A stretch of 64,000 nt of DNA from an uncultured Paracoccaceae bacterium (GTDB taxonomy: Bacteria; Pseudomonadota; Alphaproteobacteria; Rhodobacterales; Rhodobacteraceae), in assembly GCA_947494675.1 (NCBI GenBank), contig CANLVP010000001.1, positions 1,116,001-1,180,000 of the forward strand, given 5' to 3'. Of this stretch, positions 63,998-64,000 are shown piece by piece. Every line of letters starts with the position of its first letter. Position 1 is the stretch's first letter. Made by a program: the position numbers and the translations under genes. The notes beneath the pieces were generated by a model. The model was not told where the DNA came from, searched no databases, and saw nothing but the letters and a program-made list of their open reading frames with translations.

Positions 63998-64000
63998 TAT

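Overview
The window looks like a chromosomal segment of an alphaproteobacterium, most likely a marine Rhodobacterales/Roseobacter-group organism. This rests on high GC with CGC/GCC/CTG-type codons, an exosortase-type exopolysaccharide (EPS) locus, and a T6SS whose PpkA-PppA-TagF-FHA regulation and lack of TssJ resemble the Agrobacterium-type system. No rRNA, tRNA, CRISPR array, transposase or phage integrase was recognised. The genus cannot be told from the sequence.

Left region (1-12.2 kb): EPS biosynthesis. A leftward group encodes a cut-off outer-membrane beta-barrel protein, a Wza/GumB-like export protein, a large TPR lipoprotein and a polyprenyl-phosphate sugar transferase. Across a 414-bp AT-richer divergent region, a rightward group encodes an ExeA-like AAA ATPase, a Wzz/GumC chain-length protein and a CpsD-like kinase. 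A leftward, tightly overlapping rfbC-rfbB-rfbD-rfbA operon makes dTDP-L-rhamnose, and a rhomboid protease gene lies upstream of it.

Main region (12.4-58.6 kb): a large type VI secretion island in several transcription units. The rightward arm is DUF6931-like, tagH (FHA), tssA, tssB, tssC, hcp, tssE, tssF, tssG, tssH/clpV and a LysM/glycine-zipper protein that may be an effector. A central block carries a CDGSH Fe-S protein, an inner-membrane M23 endopeptidase fused to a lytic transglycosylase domain, a periplasmic caspase-like protein and a DUF1036 protein (leftward). Two small secreted proteins and a TolQ-ExbD-ExbD-TonB-like operon follow (rightward). The leftward regulatory/membrane arm is tssK-tssL-tssM-tagF-pppA-ppkA. 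Further right are a 2074-residue autotransporter bounded by terminator-like hairpins, then a spike/effector operon in transcription order DUF2169 chaperone, PAAR-like, vgrG, ankyrin membrane protein and GHSLGG lipase. I did not find TssJ.

Right end (58.7-64 kb): a copper-type P1B ATPase, a membrane GGDEF-EAL protein and an RNase D-like exonuclease; these look like ordinary neighbours.

The most notable observations are as follows. (1) The extracytoplasmic domain of the PpkA kinase and the C-terminal domain of the TonB-like protein are evidently homologous, with two cysteines at identical spacing. This links a proton-motive-force-type envelope module to T6SS kinase signalling. (2) TssL, PpkA and TagF all carry short repeated Thr-Val motifs that could be phosphothreonine ligands for the FHA protein TagH. 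(3) The second ExbD paralogue lacks the proton-carrying Asp. (4) A giant autotransporter sits inside the T6SS locus. Together these suggest a T6SS with an extra envelope-sensing or energising module, possibly compensating for the absent TssJ. That is inference.
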